From assembly GCA_029262515.1 (NCBI GenBank), contig JAJCZH010000016.1:1-62380 (forward strand): DNA of 62,380 nucleotides. Direction: 5' to 3'. Under the pieces are notes generated by a model. The model made no database searches. It saw only the letters and a program-made list of their open reading frames with translations, and had not been told where the DNA came from. The stretch comes from Deltaproteobacteria bacterium. Its GTDB lineage: Bacteria > Desulfobacterota > GWC2-55-46 > JADFVP01. Positions 45,273 to 54,662 of this stretch are shown here, in pieces (within the stretch, counting starts at the first letter, position 1; each line of letters begins with the position of its first letter). Position numbers and translations under genes: made by a program.

Positions 45273-47966
45273 TTACCCCTTCGGGAACTTTACGGCCGCC
45301 TGCGCAGCGGTAAGGCGCGCAATAGGCACCCTGAAAGGCGAGCAGGAGACGTAGTCAAAGTTATTTATGTGGCAGAACTCCACAGAGGCCGGGTCTCCGC
45401 CGTGCTCCCCGCAGATACCGACCTTGAGGCCCGGCTTGGCGCCCCGGCCCTTTTCGATTCCAATCTTGACGAGTTCTCCGACACCGTCCTGATCGAGCGA
45501 CTGAAAGGGGTCGGCCTTCAGTATTCCGGTCCGTTTTTCATCGACATAATCGGGCAGGAACCTTCCCGCATCATCGCGCGACATGCCAAGCGTCATCTGA
45601 GTAAGGTCGTTGGTGCCGAAACTGAAGAAGTCAGCCTCTGCCGCAATCCTGTCGGCCAGGAGCGCGGCTCTTGGAACCTCAATCATCGTACCGACAAGAT
45701 ACTCAACCGTAACACCCTTCTCCTCCATAACGGCGCTGGCTACTGCGCGAGTTCTGTCGGCCAGAAGTTTCAGCTCTTTATCGTCTATTATAAGGGGAAG
45801 CATAATCTCCGGAAGCACGTCGATCTGCTTCTCCTTGCAATCGCATGCCGCCTCAATTATGGCGCGCACCTGCATTTCGAGAATCTCGGGGTAAGTTATA
45901 CAGAGGCGTGCCCCCCTGTGCCCGAGCATCGGGTTCGCCTCGTGCAGCCTGTCTACCCTGCGCTTTAGCGTCTTGAAAGAGAGACCGATAACCTTGGCCA
46001 GGTTCTTCTGCTCCGTCTCCGTATGTGGAACAAACTCGTGAAGCGGCGGATCGAGCAGCCGAATGGTCACAGGCTTTCCGGCCATCGCTCTCAAGATTCC
46101 GATAAAATCCCTTCTCTGAAAAGGCAGCAGCTCGGCAAGGGCGCTTCTTCTGGTCTCATCATCGCCCGCGACTATCATCCTCTGTATAGCTATTCTGCGC
46201 TCATCTGTATCGAAGAACATATGCTCGGTCCTGCACAGGCCTATGCCCTCGGCCCCGAGCTGAATCCCCTTTTCGGCGTCATAAGGGGTATCCACATTGG
46301 TTCTGACCTTCAGGGTGCGCAGTTCGTCCGACCACTCCATAATAGTATCGTAAGAGTCCGGCAGTTCGGGCTCTTTTAGCTTGAGAGCGCCTAAAAAGAC
46401 CGCACCCGAAGAGCCGTTGAGCGTTATCTCGTCACCCTCTTTTACGACCGCCTCACCGACGCTTACCGTCTTCTCATCATAATCTATGATGAGATCGTCG
46501 CAGCCGACGATACAGCACTTGCCCCACCCGCGCGCAACAACTGCCGCGTGCGACGTCTTGCCTCCTGTGGCGGTAAGTATGCCCCTTGCGGCGTGCATGC
46601 CTCCGACATCCTCCGGGTTCGTCTCCTGCCTTACGAGGATAACCTGTCTGCCCTCGGCAGCCCACGCCTCCGCATCACCGGCGGTAAAGGCAACAACTCC
46701 CGACGCCGCTCCCGGAACCGCCGGTATACCGGTTGCAAAGAGCGCCTGGTTGAGTTCACTCGCTGAAATGGACGAGTCGATTACCGGGTAGAAGAGCCCT
46801 TCAATATCCGAGGCCGAAATGCGAGAAATGGCCTCGGCGCGGGTTACCAGCCCCTCTTTCTCCATGGCGAGAGCCATTTCGAAAGCGGCCAGCGGCGACC
46901 TCTTGCCGGTTCTGCACTGCAGTATATAGAGCTTGCCCTCTTCTATGGTAAACTCTATGTCCTGCATGTCTTTATAATGTTTTTCGAGCCTGGATCTCAC
47001 GTCGAGAAGCTGCTTATACGCTTCGGGCATAATAGAGTCGAGCTCATTCAGGTGGAGCGGCGTTCTTATACCGGCTACCACGTCCTCGCCCTGTGCGTTC
47101 ATCAGGAGGTCTCCGTAAAAGATATCCTCCCCGGTATTGGGATCTCTCGTAAAGCAGACTCCGGTGCCGGAGGTCTCGCCCAGGTTACCGAAGACCATCT
47201 GTACCATATTGACGCCCGTACCCATGAGCCCGGTTATGCCCTCGATTCTCCTGTAATCTATCGCCTTGTCCGCCATCCACGACTCTATTACCGCGTCGAT
47301 AGAGCCCCAGAGCTGTACCGCGGGGTCCTGCGGAAACTCTTCGTTGGCATTCTCACTATAGACCTTCTTGAGCCTCTTTATAAGCTCTTCGAGTTCCTCT
47401 TCATTGACCTCGGTATCGAGTATCGTACCTCCGGGCCGCTTATTGAGCCGTACGCGAGTCATCCTCTGCTTGATATCGTCGAACTCGACATCGAACTTGT
47501 GCCGGTCAATACCCTTTGCGGTCGAGCCGTACATGAAGATGAAACGCCTGTAGGCGTCGAGAGCAAAACGGCGGTTGGAGGTCTTTGCGGCAAGCCCCTC
47601 AACCGACTTGTCGTTGAGCCCCAGATTGAGTATCGTCTCCATCATGCCGGGCATCGACATAGCCGCGCCAGAACGGACGGAGATAAGCAACGGGTCGTCG
47701 GGATCGCCGAGCCTCTTGCCGGCAACATCTTCGAGCTGCTTTATATTCTCTTCAACACCGGCCTTAAAACCGTCCGGGTAGGTTTGCTTATTCTTGTAAT
47801 AATAATCGCAGACCTCTGTAGTCACCGTAAAGCCGGCCGGAACCGGCAGACCTATGTTGGTCATCTCGGCAAGCCCGGCCCCCTTACCGCCAAGCAGCGT
47901 CTTCATATCTCCCTTACCCTCGGCCTTACCGCCACCAAAAAAGTAGATATACTTTTTGCTTGCCAT
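45273..47966 (-). CDS. ppdK: Pyruvate, phosphate dikinase
   Basis: An 897-residue PPDK that interconverts pyruvate, ATP and phosphate with phosphoenolpyruvate, AMP and pyrophosphate. The N-terminal ATP-grasp domain has LGGKGAGLAEM and GAAMSMPGMM. The swivelling phosphohistidine domain has H473 in GGKTSHAAVVARG. The C-terminal TIM-barrel has GTNDLTQM and the catalytic Cys in GICGEHGGDP. The length is normal for bacterial PPDK. No regulatory-protein (DUF299) gene is next to it. It is monocistronic, divergent from gyrA. Confidence 0.97.
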   Translation of the reverse strand: MASKKYIYFFGGGKAEGKGDMKTLLGGKGAGLAEMTNIGLPVPAGFTVTTEVCDYYYKNKQTYPDGFKAGVEENIKQLEDVAGKRLGDPDDPLLISVRSGAAMSMPGMMETILNLGLNDKSVEGLAAKTSNRRFALDAYRRFIFMYGSTAKGIDRHKFDVEFDDIKQRMTRVRLNKRPGGTILDTEVNEEELEELIKRLKKVYSENANEEFPQDPAVQLWGSIDAVIESWMADKAIDYRRIEGITGLMGTGVNMVQMVFGNLGETSGTGVCFTRDPNTGEDIFYGDLLMNAQGEDVVAGIRTPLHLNELDSIMPEAYKQLLDVRSRLEKHYKDMQDIEFTIEEGKLYILQCRTGKRSPLAAFEMALAMEKEGLVTRAEAISRISASDIEGLFYPVIDSSISASELNQALFATGIPAVPGAASGVVAFTAGDAEAWAAEGRQVILVRQETNPEDVGGMHAARGILTATGGKTSHAAVVARGWGKCCIVGCDDLIIDYDEKTVSVGEAVVKEGDEITLNGSSGAVFLGALKLKEPELPDSYDTIMEWSDELRTLKVRTNVDTPYDAEKGIQLGAEGIGLCRTEHMFFDTDERRIAIQRMIVAGDDETRRSALAELLPFQRRDFIGILRAMAGKPVTIRLLDPPLHEFVPHTETEQKNLAKVIGLSFKTLKRRVDRLHEANPMLGHRGARLCITYPEILEMQVRAIIEAACDCKEKQIDVLPEIMLPLIIDDKELKLLADRTRAVASAVMEEKGVTVEYLVGTMIEVPRAALLADRIAAEADFFSFGTNDLTQMTLGMSRDDAGRFLPDYVDEKRTGILKADPFQSLDQDGVGELVKIGIEKGRGAKPGLKVGICGEHGGDPASVEFCHINNFDYVSCSPFRVPIARLTAAQAAVKFPKG

Positions 47967-48279
47967 ACCTTACCGATTCCTTTCGTCTAAATGCTTTTTG
48001 GTTGATTGGTGAGAAACAAGCTAACAGCCCGAACTACAAAGACTTTTTGAGCAAAAACCTTGAACGCAAAAACCCGCTTTCCAGCACAGGCAACAGAGCA
48101 CTGAAACCGTATTACCGATACAAAAAGATTAACAAATCTACTCTGCTTTGTCACCTGCTAATTTGCCATTTTCTTAAACATTTGTGGAACTCAATGCTCG
48201 GCAACCAGAAGACAGAGACAGGGCCTCATAAGCTTACCGGCAGCGCCCTTGATATAGACCCGCAAGAGAGTGAATATCC
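47967..48279. other. Intergenic region between ppdK and gyrA, no gene seen
   Basis: About 310 bases of divergent regulatory space. A 107-codon frame from 47960 on the plus strand has no ribosome binding site or recognisable product. Confidence 0.5.
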
Positions 48280-48308
48280 TTGACACATCACCTAAAGCCC
48301 CATAATAT
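48280..48308 (+). promoter_or_regulatory. Strong sigma-70 promoter upstream of gyrA
   Basis: TTGACA (48280-48285), 17-base spacer, TAATAT (48303-48308), giving a leader of about 245 bases before the gyrA start. Confidence 0.75.
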
Positions 48309-48559
48309 AGAACGTCAACATCAACAAGGTCCGGCAAATCTGTTGCGCCCTTGCGCCCTCTTTTTTCAAGTGATTTTCGTTACGGGCATATGGGGTAAAC
48401 AGGCAGGAGGCAGATAACCCCGAACGACTGTAAGCAGCCTGCCGGGTTCTTGCTGCTACTCATTCATTCATTTTTTTTAACAGAGCACACCCCCTTCTTC
48501 CTAGATAACAGGAGGGCTCGGGGTCAATCGAAATCGCACCATTGCTTTTGGGAGTTGAG

Positions 48560-51013
48560 ATGGCTCAGGAACAGATTTCAGTCTACATAGAAGACGAAAT
48601 GAAAAAGTCGTACCTCGACTACGCCATGTCGGTTATCATCGGCAGAGCGTTGCCCGACGTACGAGACGGATTAAAACCGGTACACAGGCGCATACTCTTC
48701 TCCATGCATGAACTCGGCGTTGAGTGGAACAAACCGTACAAAAAATCCGCCCGCGTAGTCGGTGACGTAATAGGTAAGTACCACCCTCACGGAGACTCGG
48801 CCGTCTACGACGCCATCACCAGGATGGTACAGGACTTCTCGCTCCGCTACCCTCTCATAGACGGGCAGGGTAACTTCGGCTCCATAGACGGAGACCGCGC
48901 TGCGGCCATGCGTTACACGGAAGTCCGCATGGCGCGCCTGTCGACCGAAATCTTAAAAGACCTCGAAAAAGAGACCGTAGACTTTACCCCGAACTACGAT
49001 GAATCCCTCGCCGAGCCGAGCGTGCTGCCGTCGGCAATGCCGAACCTTCTGGTAAACGGCTCTACGGGTATAGCCGTCGGCATGGCGACCAACATGCCGC
49101 CCCATAACCTGACCGAAATCATCGACGCGCTTATCCTTATCTCTGAAAAACCGGATGCGACCACAGCCGAACTGCTCGCCATAGTGCCCGGACCCGACTT
49201 CCCGACAGGAGGTTTTATCCACGGCACCAAAGGCATTAAAGACGCCTACTCTACTGGCCGGGGCATAATACAGGTACGCGCACGCGCAGCCATAGAGAAG
49301 AACCCGAGGACCAACCGCCAGTCTATCGTCATTACCGAAATCCCGTACATGGTCAACAAGACGCGGCTTATAGAGAGTATCGCCGCGCTCGTAAGGGATA
49401 AAAAAATTACCGGTATCGCAGATGTGCGCGACGAGAGTGACCGCGACGGCATGCGTCTCGTGATCGACCTGAAACGCGACGAAGTGGCGGAGGTAATACT
49501 GAACAACCTCTACCTCCATACGCAGATGAAGACGTCGTTCGGAATAATAAACCTCGCTATCGTAGACGGCCAGCCGCGCGTGCTCACGCTCTCAAACCTG
49601 TTAAGCGAGTTCCTGCGCTCAAGGAAAGAGGTCGTAACAAGGCGTACGCTCTTCGACCTGAGAAAAGCGAGAGAGCGGGCCCATATACTGGAAGGCCTCC
49701 AGATAGCGCTCGACAAGCTCGACGCAGTGATCAAACTGATTCGCGCCTCAAAAGGGCCGGCAGAGGCGAAAGACGGGTTGGTCGCAAAGTTCGAACTCTC
49801 GGTTCTTCAGGCCCAGGCTATCCTCGAGATGAGGCTCCAGAGGCTGACCGCTCTTGAGCGCGATAAACTCGCTGCCGAGTACAAAGAACTGTGCGAACGT
49901 ATAAAATCGCTCGGAGAAATACTGGCGAGCGACGCTCGCCTGATGGGCGTAATAACAGACGAGCTGAAAGTGGTAAAAGAGCGCTTCGGGGACGAGCGCA
50001 GGACCGAGATCGTAGAAGACCTCGGAGAGATAAACTTAGAAGATATTATCGCGGAAGAGGATATGGTGGTAACCATATCGAGCAAGGGTTATATAAAGAG
50101 AAACCCGACGAGCCTCTTCGGTATTCAGCGCAGAGGCGGCAAGGGCAAAAAGGGAATGTCGATGAAGGAAGAAGACTTTGTCTCGGCCCTCTTTATCGCC
50201 TCAACCCACTCCCACATACTCTTCTTCACCGACAAGGGAAAGGCGTACTCCCTCAAGGTCTACGATATACCGCAGGCCGGGCGCACGGCGCGCGGCAAGG
50301 CGATAGTCAATATCTTAAATGTAGAGCCTGGTGAAAGTATAGCGGCCTACCTGCCGGTAAAAGAGTTTACCAGAGACCGGTTTATCGTAATGGCCACGGA
50401 GCGCGGTTATATAAAGAAGAGCGACCTTATGAGCTTTTCCAACATCCGCAGCGGCGGCCTGATAGCGCTCACCATCGACCCCGGAGACTCTCTTATCTCA
50501 ACGCGCCTGACAGACGGCACGGCAGACCTCTTTATAGGCACCAAGTACGGCCAGGCTATCCGCTTCAGCGAAACGGAAGTGCGCGAGATGGGAAGAACTG
50601 CGCGCGGCGTCAAAGCTATCCGTTTGTCAAAAGACGATACCGTTGTCTCTATGGAGGTGGTAGAGACCAATGCCACGCTCTTAACCGTAACCGAACGCGG
50701 TTACGGCAAGAGAACCGACTTTAGCGCCTACAGGTCGCAGGGGCGCGGAGGAAGCGGCATAATTAACATCAAGGTCACTGATAAGAACGGCCCGGTTGTC
50801 GGCATAGCCAAAGTCGTGGACTCCGACGAGCTTATGATAACGACGAGCATAGGCAAGATCATCCGTATCGCCATGAAGGACGTCTCGGTAATAGGCCGTT
50901 CCACGCAGGGCGTAAAACTTATGGGCACCGAACTCGGCGAAGCGATTACGGGCCTCGCCTCTCTGGCAGAAAAGGTTGAAGAGGAGAACATGGCCGAAGA
51001 GGACGAAGGGTAA
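48560..51013 (+). CDS. gyrA: DNA gyrase subunit A
   Basis: An 817-residue GyrA. The catalytic Tyr119 is in AMRYTEVRM. The quinolone region reads [10 protein letters not shown] with S80 and D84, the susceptible residues at the E. coli 83 and 87 positions. The C-terminal beta-pinwheel has the GyrA box QRRGGKG, which marks gyrase rather than topoisomerase IV. The tail is acidic. ATG 48560 has GGGAG at five bases' spacing and the family start [20 protein letters not shown]; the frame is open six codons further. gyrB is not in the window. Confidence 0.97.
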   Translation: MAQEQISVYIEDEMKKSYLDYAMSVIIGRALPDVRDGLKPVHRRILFSMHELGVEWNKPYKKSARVVGDVIGKYHPHGDSAVYDAITRMVQDFSLRYPLIDGQGNFGSIDGDRAAAMRYTEVRMARLSTEILKDLEKETVDFTPNYDESLAEPSVLPSAMPNLLVNGSTGIAVGMATNMPPHNLTEIIDALILISEKPDATTAELLAIVPGPDFPTGGFIHGTKGIKDAYSTGRGIIQVRARAAIEKNPRTNRQSIVITEIPYMVNKTRLIESIAALVRDKKITGIADVRDESDRDGMRLVIDLKRDEVAEVILNNLYLHTQMKTSFGIINLAIVDGQPRVLTLSNLLSEFLRSRKEVVTRRTLFDLRKARERAHILEGLQIALDKLDAVIKLIRASKGPAEAKDGLVAKFELSVLQAQAILEMRLQRLTALERDKLAAEYKELCERIKSLGEILASDARLMGVITDELKVVKERFGDERRTEIVEDLGEINLEDIIAEEDMVVTISSKGYIKRNPTSLFGIQRRGGKGKKGMSMKEEDFVSALFIASTHSHILFFTDKGKAYSLKVYDIPQAGRTARGKAIVNILNVEPGESIAAYLPVKEFTRDRFIVMATERGYIKKSDLMSFSNIRSGGLIALTIDPGDSLISTRLTDGTADLFIGTKYGQAIRFSETEVREMGRTARGVKAIRLSKDDTVVSMEVVETNATLLTVTERGYGKRTDFSAYRSQGRGGSGIINIKVTDKNGPVVGIAKVVDSDELMITTSIGKIIRIAMKDVSVIGRSTQGVKLMGTELGEAITGLASLAEKVEEENMAEEDEG

Positions 51014-51030
51014 GTGCTGCGCCCAGGGCA

Positions 51031-51210
51031 TGAACTAGTTCTATTCTTTCGGGTTCGCATACCAAACAGGTATCAACAGGCAAAGTGCTTCGCGTTCAAT
51101 AAAACCGGCGAACGCCGCGCGTGGGGCTAGAACCTATTACATTTTTCGGGTTCGCATATCTATACAGGTATAAACAGGCCGAGGGGTTTGCGCTCAATAC
51201 AAACACCGAA
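51031..51210. repeat. Imperfect direct repeat of about 80 bp
   Basis: Copy A (51031-51110) and copy B (51130-51210) share GAAC...CTATT..., TTTCGGGTTCGCATA, ACAGGTAT-AACAGGC, TT-GCG-TCAATA and ACCG-CGAA/ACACCGAA in the same order and spacing. The two copies lie between gyrA and the BamD-like gene. Confidence 0.75.
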
Positions 51211-51216
51211 GGTGCT

Positions 51217-52122
51217 ATGAAACTTTTTTCTGCCATACTTTTACCGTTACAGCGGTTAAGACGCGCTAATTTCGGCTCGACACTCCTGATTGCGCTCTTT
51301 CTGCTTACGCTTAGCGCAGGCTGTGCGAGCGACGAGGCCAGAAGCACGTACGATGAGGGCTCAAGGCTTCTCAGCAACGGGGAGTACCTCAGCGCACTGG
51401 CCAAGTTCGATACGGTAGCCCGCTTTCACCAGGACTCGCCCTACGCACCCAAGAGCCAATACATGCTCGCCTCTATCTACTCGCGCAACCTCGGCGAGAT
51501 AGAGAAAGCGAAAGACGCCTACTTCGCGCTCTACTACAACTACCCGGAGAGCCCCGAAGCGCTAAATGCGAGAAAAGACCTCGCAGACATCTACTCCACT
51601 TCGGGCGAGCACGAGCGTGCCGTAGTAGAGTACCAGTGGGTAGTCGATAAAAGCCCGGAAGAGCGGTACAAGTACAGGTACTTGATCGGTATGGAGTACC
51701 TGAAGATGAACGAGATCGCACAGGCGCGCGTGGAGTTTAACGACCTGCTGGCCCTAGGCCTTGAGCCGGAGCCGGACGGTACACAGCCAAAGGCGATAGA
51801 TTCCGAGTTGCTCGCCAACATCTACTTTCAGATAGCCGGTCTCCACTATCTCGAAGGCGACAACGAAGCGGCTATCGCCGCCTACGACGACTTTATTGAG
51901 CGCTTTGCAGGCCATCCGCTCGTACTCGAAGCCGGACTCAACAAGGCAAAATCACTAGAGGCCTCGGCGCGACTCGCCGAAGCTCTCAGCATTCTAAAAG
52001 GGATCGAAAAGGATTACCCCAATAAGGATGCGATAACTACATATATACGCTGGATCGAGAAGAAGATCCGGCAGGGACCCCGATACTATTCCAGGGAAAA
52101 AGGCAAGAGGTGGAGGAGATAA
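51217..52122 (+). CDS. BamD-like TPR lipoprotein
   Basis: A 301-residue predicted outer-membrane lipoprotein. A signal with lipobox L-S-A-G-C is followed by about six tetratricopeptide-type repeats (for example YDEGSRLLSNGEYLSALAKF, AALNKAK-like helices near the end), the architecture of BamD/YfiO and related beta-barrel assembly accessory proteins. ATG 51217 is preferred because it gives a compact signal; the frame runs open to 51121 through the repeat upstream. gpsA begins 5 bases after the stop, so the two are likely cotranscribed. Confidence 0.82.
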   Translation: MKLFSAILLPLQRLRRANFGSTLLIALFLLTLSAGCASDEARSTYDEGSRLLSNGEYLSALAKFDTVARFHQDSPYAPKSQYMLASIYSRNLGEIEKAKDAYFALYYNYPESPEALNARKDLADIYSTSGEHERAVVEYQWVVDKSPEERYKYRYLIGMEYLKMNEIAQARVEFNDLLALGLEPEPDGTQPKAIDSELLANIYFQIAGLHYLEGDNEAAIAAYDDFIERFAGHPLVLEAGLNKAKSLEASARLAEALSILKGIEKDYPNKDAITTYIRWIEKKIRQGPRYYSREKGKRWRR

Positions 52123-52127
52123 ATACA

Positions 52128-53120
52128 ATGGAGAAGGTAACCGTAATAGGAGCCGGCAGCTGGGGCACGGCGCTCGGGGCTCTGCTGGCCGAGAAGGGGC
52201 ACGAGGTAGTTATCTGGGCGCGCGAAAGTGAGGTCGCTGGCTCCATAACACGAGACCACGAAAACAAGTTATTTCTGCCGAGGGTTCTTCTGCCGTACGG
52301 GTTAAGAGGCTCAGGAGGAATAGAAGAGGCCCTTGAAGGCGCCGAGGTAATCGTAAGCGCGGTCCCTACTCAGGGACTTCAGGATATTATGGGCCGCGCC
52401 ATGCCTTTTATCTCTAACGATACGCCCGTAATAAGCGCCACCAAAGGTATCGAGCTCGGTACGCTGCGCAGACCTTCAGAAATACTTTCCGAGGTACTCG
52501 GCACGCCCGAGCGTCTTGCGGTACTCTCAGGGCCGACCTTCGCGCGCGAAGTCAGCAGAAAACTGCCCTCGGCAGTAGTCGCGGCCTCTTCTTCCGAAGC
52601 AACGGCAAAAAAATTCCAGTCCCTCTTTAGCGTAAAGCACTTCAGGGTCTATACAAACTCGGACATGATCGGCGTAGAGTTCGGAGGGGCGTTAAAGAAC
52701 GTAATCGCCATTGCCACCGGTATCTCCGACGGTCTTCAGCTCGGCCACAACGCACGCGCCGCGCTTATCACAAGAGGACTGGCCGAGATAACACGCTTAG
52801 GCGTTAAACTCGGCGCCGAGACCAAGACCTTCAGCGGTCTGTCCGGCATGGGCGACCTTGTGCTAACAGCAACCGGCCCTATGAGCAGAAATTACTCCGT
52901 AGGCATGGCCATCGGCTCCGGCTCCACGCTCGAAGAGATAACCGCAAAAACAAACAGCGTAGCCGAAGGCGTAAAGACCGCAGAGGCGGTAACCGCACTC
53001 GCCGCAAAACACAGCGTAGAAATGCCTATAGCAAATGCGGTCTGCGCTGTACTCGCGGGCGAGACCCCGCCCGAAGAAGCGGTCTACGAGCTGATGACCC
53101 GTGACCTCAAGGTCGAATAG
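52128..53120 (+). CDS. gpsA: Glycerol-3-phosphate dehydrogenase [NAD(P)+]
   Basis: A 330-residue GpsA, which reduces dihydroxyacetone phosphate to glycerol-3-phosphate for phospholipid synthesis. N-terminal dinucleotide fold GAGSWGTALG; SATKGIE; SGPTFAREV; catalytic-Lys region GGALKNVIAIATG; and SGMGDLVLT. ATG 52128 matches the family start and has GGAGGAG about ten bases upstream; a GTG at 52110 would overlap the previous gene. Confidence 0.96.
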   Translation: MEKVTVIGAGSWGTALGALLAEKGHEVVIWARESEVAGSITRDHENKLFLPRVLLPYGLRGSGGIEEALEGAEVIVSAVPTQGLQDIMGRAMPFISNDTPVISATKGIELGTLRRPSEILSEVLGTPERLAVLSGPTFAREVSRKLPSAVVAASSSEATAKKFQSLFSVKHFRVYTNSDMIGVEFGGALKNVIAIATGISDGLQLGHNARAALITRGLAEITRLGVKLGAETKTFSGLSGMGDLVLTATGPMSRNYSVGMAIGSGSTLEEITAKTNSVAEGVKTAEAVTALAAKHSVEMPIANAVCAVLAGETPPEEAVYELMTRDLKVE

Positions 53121-53140
53121 TCGCTACGCGGTGGGGCAAT

Positions 53141-53177
53141 ACTCCTGCGGAGGGCTGTATCCTATAGTCTGCAATCT
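53141..53177. repeat. Dispersed intergenic repeat, copy b
   Basis: CCTGCGG...GTATC followed by CTATAGTCTGCA (53162-53173), partly matching copy a at 29659-29694. It lies between gpsA and the AT-rich gene. Confidence 0.5.
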
Positions 53178-53207
53178 CCAATGTGGTAACCCGAGTGCGG
53201 TACGATA

Positions 53208-54038
53208 ATGAAAAAACCCAACGAAGATCCAAATGAAACACTTCTGGTTATGAAAGAGTATTTTGACAAACAAAATGCCCTTTTATCAAAACTATCAAAA
53301 GTTGTTTGCCGTGAAGTTAAGGCTGGAAGAGCACATAAGGTCTACCCACTATTGGTAAGCATTGTTAGTGCTGGTAAATCTATATCATTACTTATTGAAC
53401 AAAAGTTAATATTAGAAGCTTTTATAATGTTTCGTGCGTTTATCGAAAGAAGCATTAACCTATGCTACCTATTGCTATGTGATGATAATGAATTAGCGAA
53501 CTTTATAGATTACGGTCTGCAAAAAGGTTACCGCACAACATATTCACAAAGTATGGCCGTGAAACATTTGGGTACTAAATGGAATATTCCAAAACCAACA
53601 AAAGAGATACTAAACAAAGTTAAGAAATTTACCAGTTCGAAAGGCAAAGAGATAACAAGATGGACGAAATTATCGTTTGGGGAACGAATAGAATTTATTA
53701 ATAATAAAACTGAAGAAATATTAAGTCCTTTTCACGTAGAATTCTTTAAAAATATTTATACGGATGGATCAGAGTCTTCACATGGAACATTTTATGGCTC
53801 ACTACTCCACATGGGTTTCATCAAAGGTATCGGCTGTCCAACCCAAGGAGAACGTTATTTAATATACCACACCACACAAGTACTTTTAAACCTTGGCTTT
53901 TTAATAGATAATATTTTAAAGATAATTTCTGCGAATTCTGACATAGAACTAACCAGTTTTTTAAAACAATCTGCAAAAAACGATGACTGTACATCCACAT
54001 ATTTTAAGAAATTAATAGAACAAGAAAAAGGCTATTGA
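53208..54038 (+). CDS. AT-rich DUF5677-like protein
   Basis: A 276-residue soluble, mostly helical protein. LEAFIMFRAFIERSINLCYLLL resembles the R-x(2-3)-E helix of DUF5677 proteins, and TDGSESSHGTFYGSL resembles their late Ser-x-x-Ser-His block; I assign it to that family with moderate confidence. The function of the family is not established. Its composition is strongly AT-rich against GC-richer gpsA and the aminotransferase gene, and it is bracketed by short repeats (53141-53177 and 54175-54200), so it looks like an acquired single gene. Confidence 0.65.
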   Translation: MKKPNEDPNETLLVMKEYFDKQNALLSKLSKVVCREVKAGRAHKVYPLLVSIVSAGKSISLLIEQKLILEAFIMFRAFIERSINLCYLLLCDDNELANFIDYGLQKGYRTTYSQSMAVKHLGTKWNIPKPTKEILNKVKKFTSSKGKEITRWTKLSFGERIEFINNKTEEILSPFHVEFFKNIYTDGSESSHGTFYGSLLHMGFIKGIGCPTQGERYLIYHTTQVLLNLGFLIDNILKIISANSDIELTSFLKQSAKNDDCTSTYFKKLIEQEKGY

Positions 54039-54174
54039 ATGGAGACTGCCCACAAACACCTACGGTAAACAGCACCTAATTATCTACACTCTCCAATTTC
54101 ATATATCCCGTAAATCATAGCAATAAAGATCAATTCGGCTTTGTGGCTCCTGTTTAATAAAAACAGCGAACGCT

Positions 54175-54200
54175 GCACCTGCGGTGAGCAGTATCTGGTA
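54175..54200. repeat. Dispersed intergenic repeat, copy c
   Basis: CACCTGCGGTGAGCAGTAT matches copy a (29659) at 18 of 19 positions. It lies just outside the 199-bp element. Confidence 0.6.
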
Positions 54201-54205
54201 GCCGT

Positions 54206-54404
54206 GTAGGTTGGGTTAGCGCAGCGTAACCCAACATCTTTACTTTACCCACCAAAAGAGATTACAAGCCTCTAGCTAAAGACCGTTGGGTCTGGAGGAC
54301 TTTGTCCTCCCCGGTAAGGTATAGACCATTCCTATAGTTCGTCTTATCCCGCCCTACAAGGGCGTGAGTCGCCGAACACCCGGTCGTACCTCTACCCAAC
54401 CTAC
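54206..54404. repeat. REP/MITE-like element with inverted ends
   Basis: GTAGGTTGGGT (54206-54216) and ACCCAACCTAC (54394-54404) are exact inverted copies. The left end also forms its own hairpin GTTGGGTTA/TAACCCAAC (54210-54218 with 54227-54235). The interior has further small hairpins (GGAGGAC-ttt-GTCCTCC, GCCCT-aca-AGGGC). No open reading frame. Related GTTGGGT palindromes occur at 17546-17671. Confidence 0.7.
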
Positions 54405-54563
54405 AAAAGCCAGACCCAAACCCGGTTCAGCATCTCGGAGGCAATATCCAAGTATCAGTATTCCGCCTTTAAAAACACCGAATACGAGACACTCCACTCT
54501 TCTATAAAAGATCAAATAGACTTTCTATACCTGATATACGCCGTCGCGCGTAGCGACGCTTGA
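54405..54563 (+). pseudogene. Orphan C-terminal gene fragment (uncertain)
   Basis: A frame beginning at the right end of the REP-like element reads KSQTQTRFSISEAISKYQYS and continues to ...YLIYAVARSDA, ending at TGA 54561-54563. Composition is natural for a protein end but there is no start or ribosome binding site, and I do not recognise the family. Confidence 0.3.
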
Positions 54564-54588
54564 CACTGACCCCCTCTTGAGTTAGTAT
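54560..54588 (+). promoter_or_regulatory. Sigma-70 promoter of the aminotransferase-serA operon
   Basis: TTGACA (54560-54565), 17-base spacer, TAGTAT (54583-54588), about 75 bases upstream of the aminotransferase start. Confidence 0.7.
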
Positions 54589-54662
54589 AAACGGTCTGAT
54601 TTCACGAAATAATACGACTTTAATAGAAAAATATAGAACCACGAAGGAGGAATTCTCTTATC

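Larger units (their letters stand above)
54039..54559. other. Intergenic region with repeats, no intact gene
   Basis: About 520 bases. It holds dispersed-repeat copy c, a 199-bp inverted-repeat element, and a short orphan coding-like frame (54405-54563). Confidence 0.6.

Noticed and set aside
46977-47990. 337-codon plus-strand frame opposite ppdK
   Set aside because: Antisense shadow of a strongly conserved gene; no ribosome binding site and no family.
47960-48283. 107-codon plus-strand frame between ppdK and gyrA
   Set aside because: No ribosome binding site, no recognisable product, and it overlaps the ppdK start and ends at the gyrA promoter.
48797-48811. Quinolone-resistance change in gyrA
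   Set aside because: S80 and D84 (E. coli 83 and 87) are both the susceptible residues.
51121-51216. Upstream extension of the BamD-like gene, and a possible tRNA-like fragment
   Set aside because: The frame covers repeat copy B and adds residues before the signal peptide. A T-arm-like stretch on the minus strand has two mispairs of five and no other tRNA arms.
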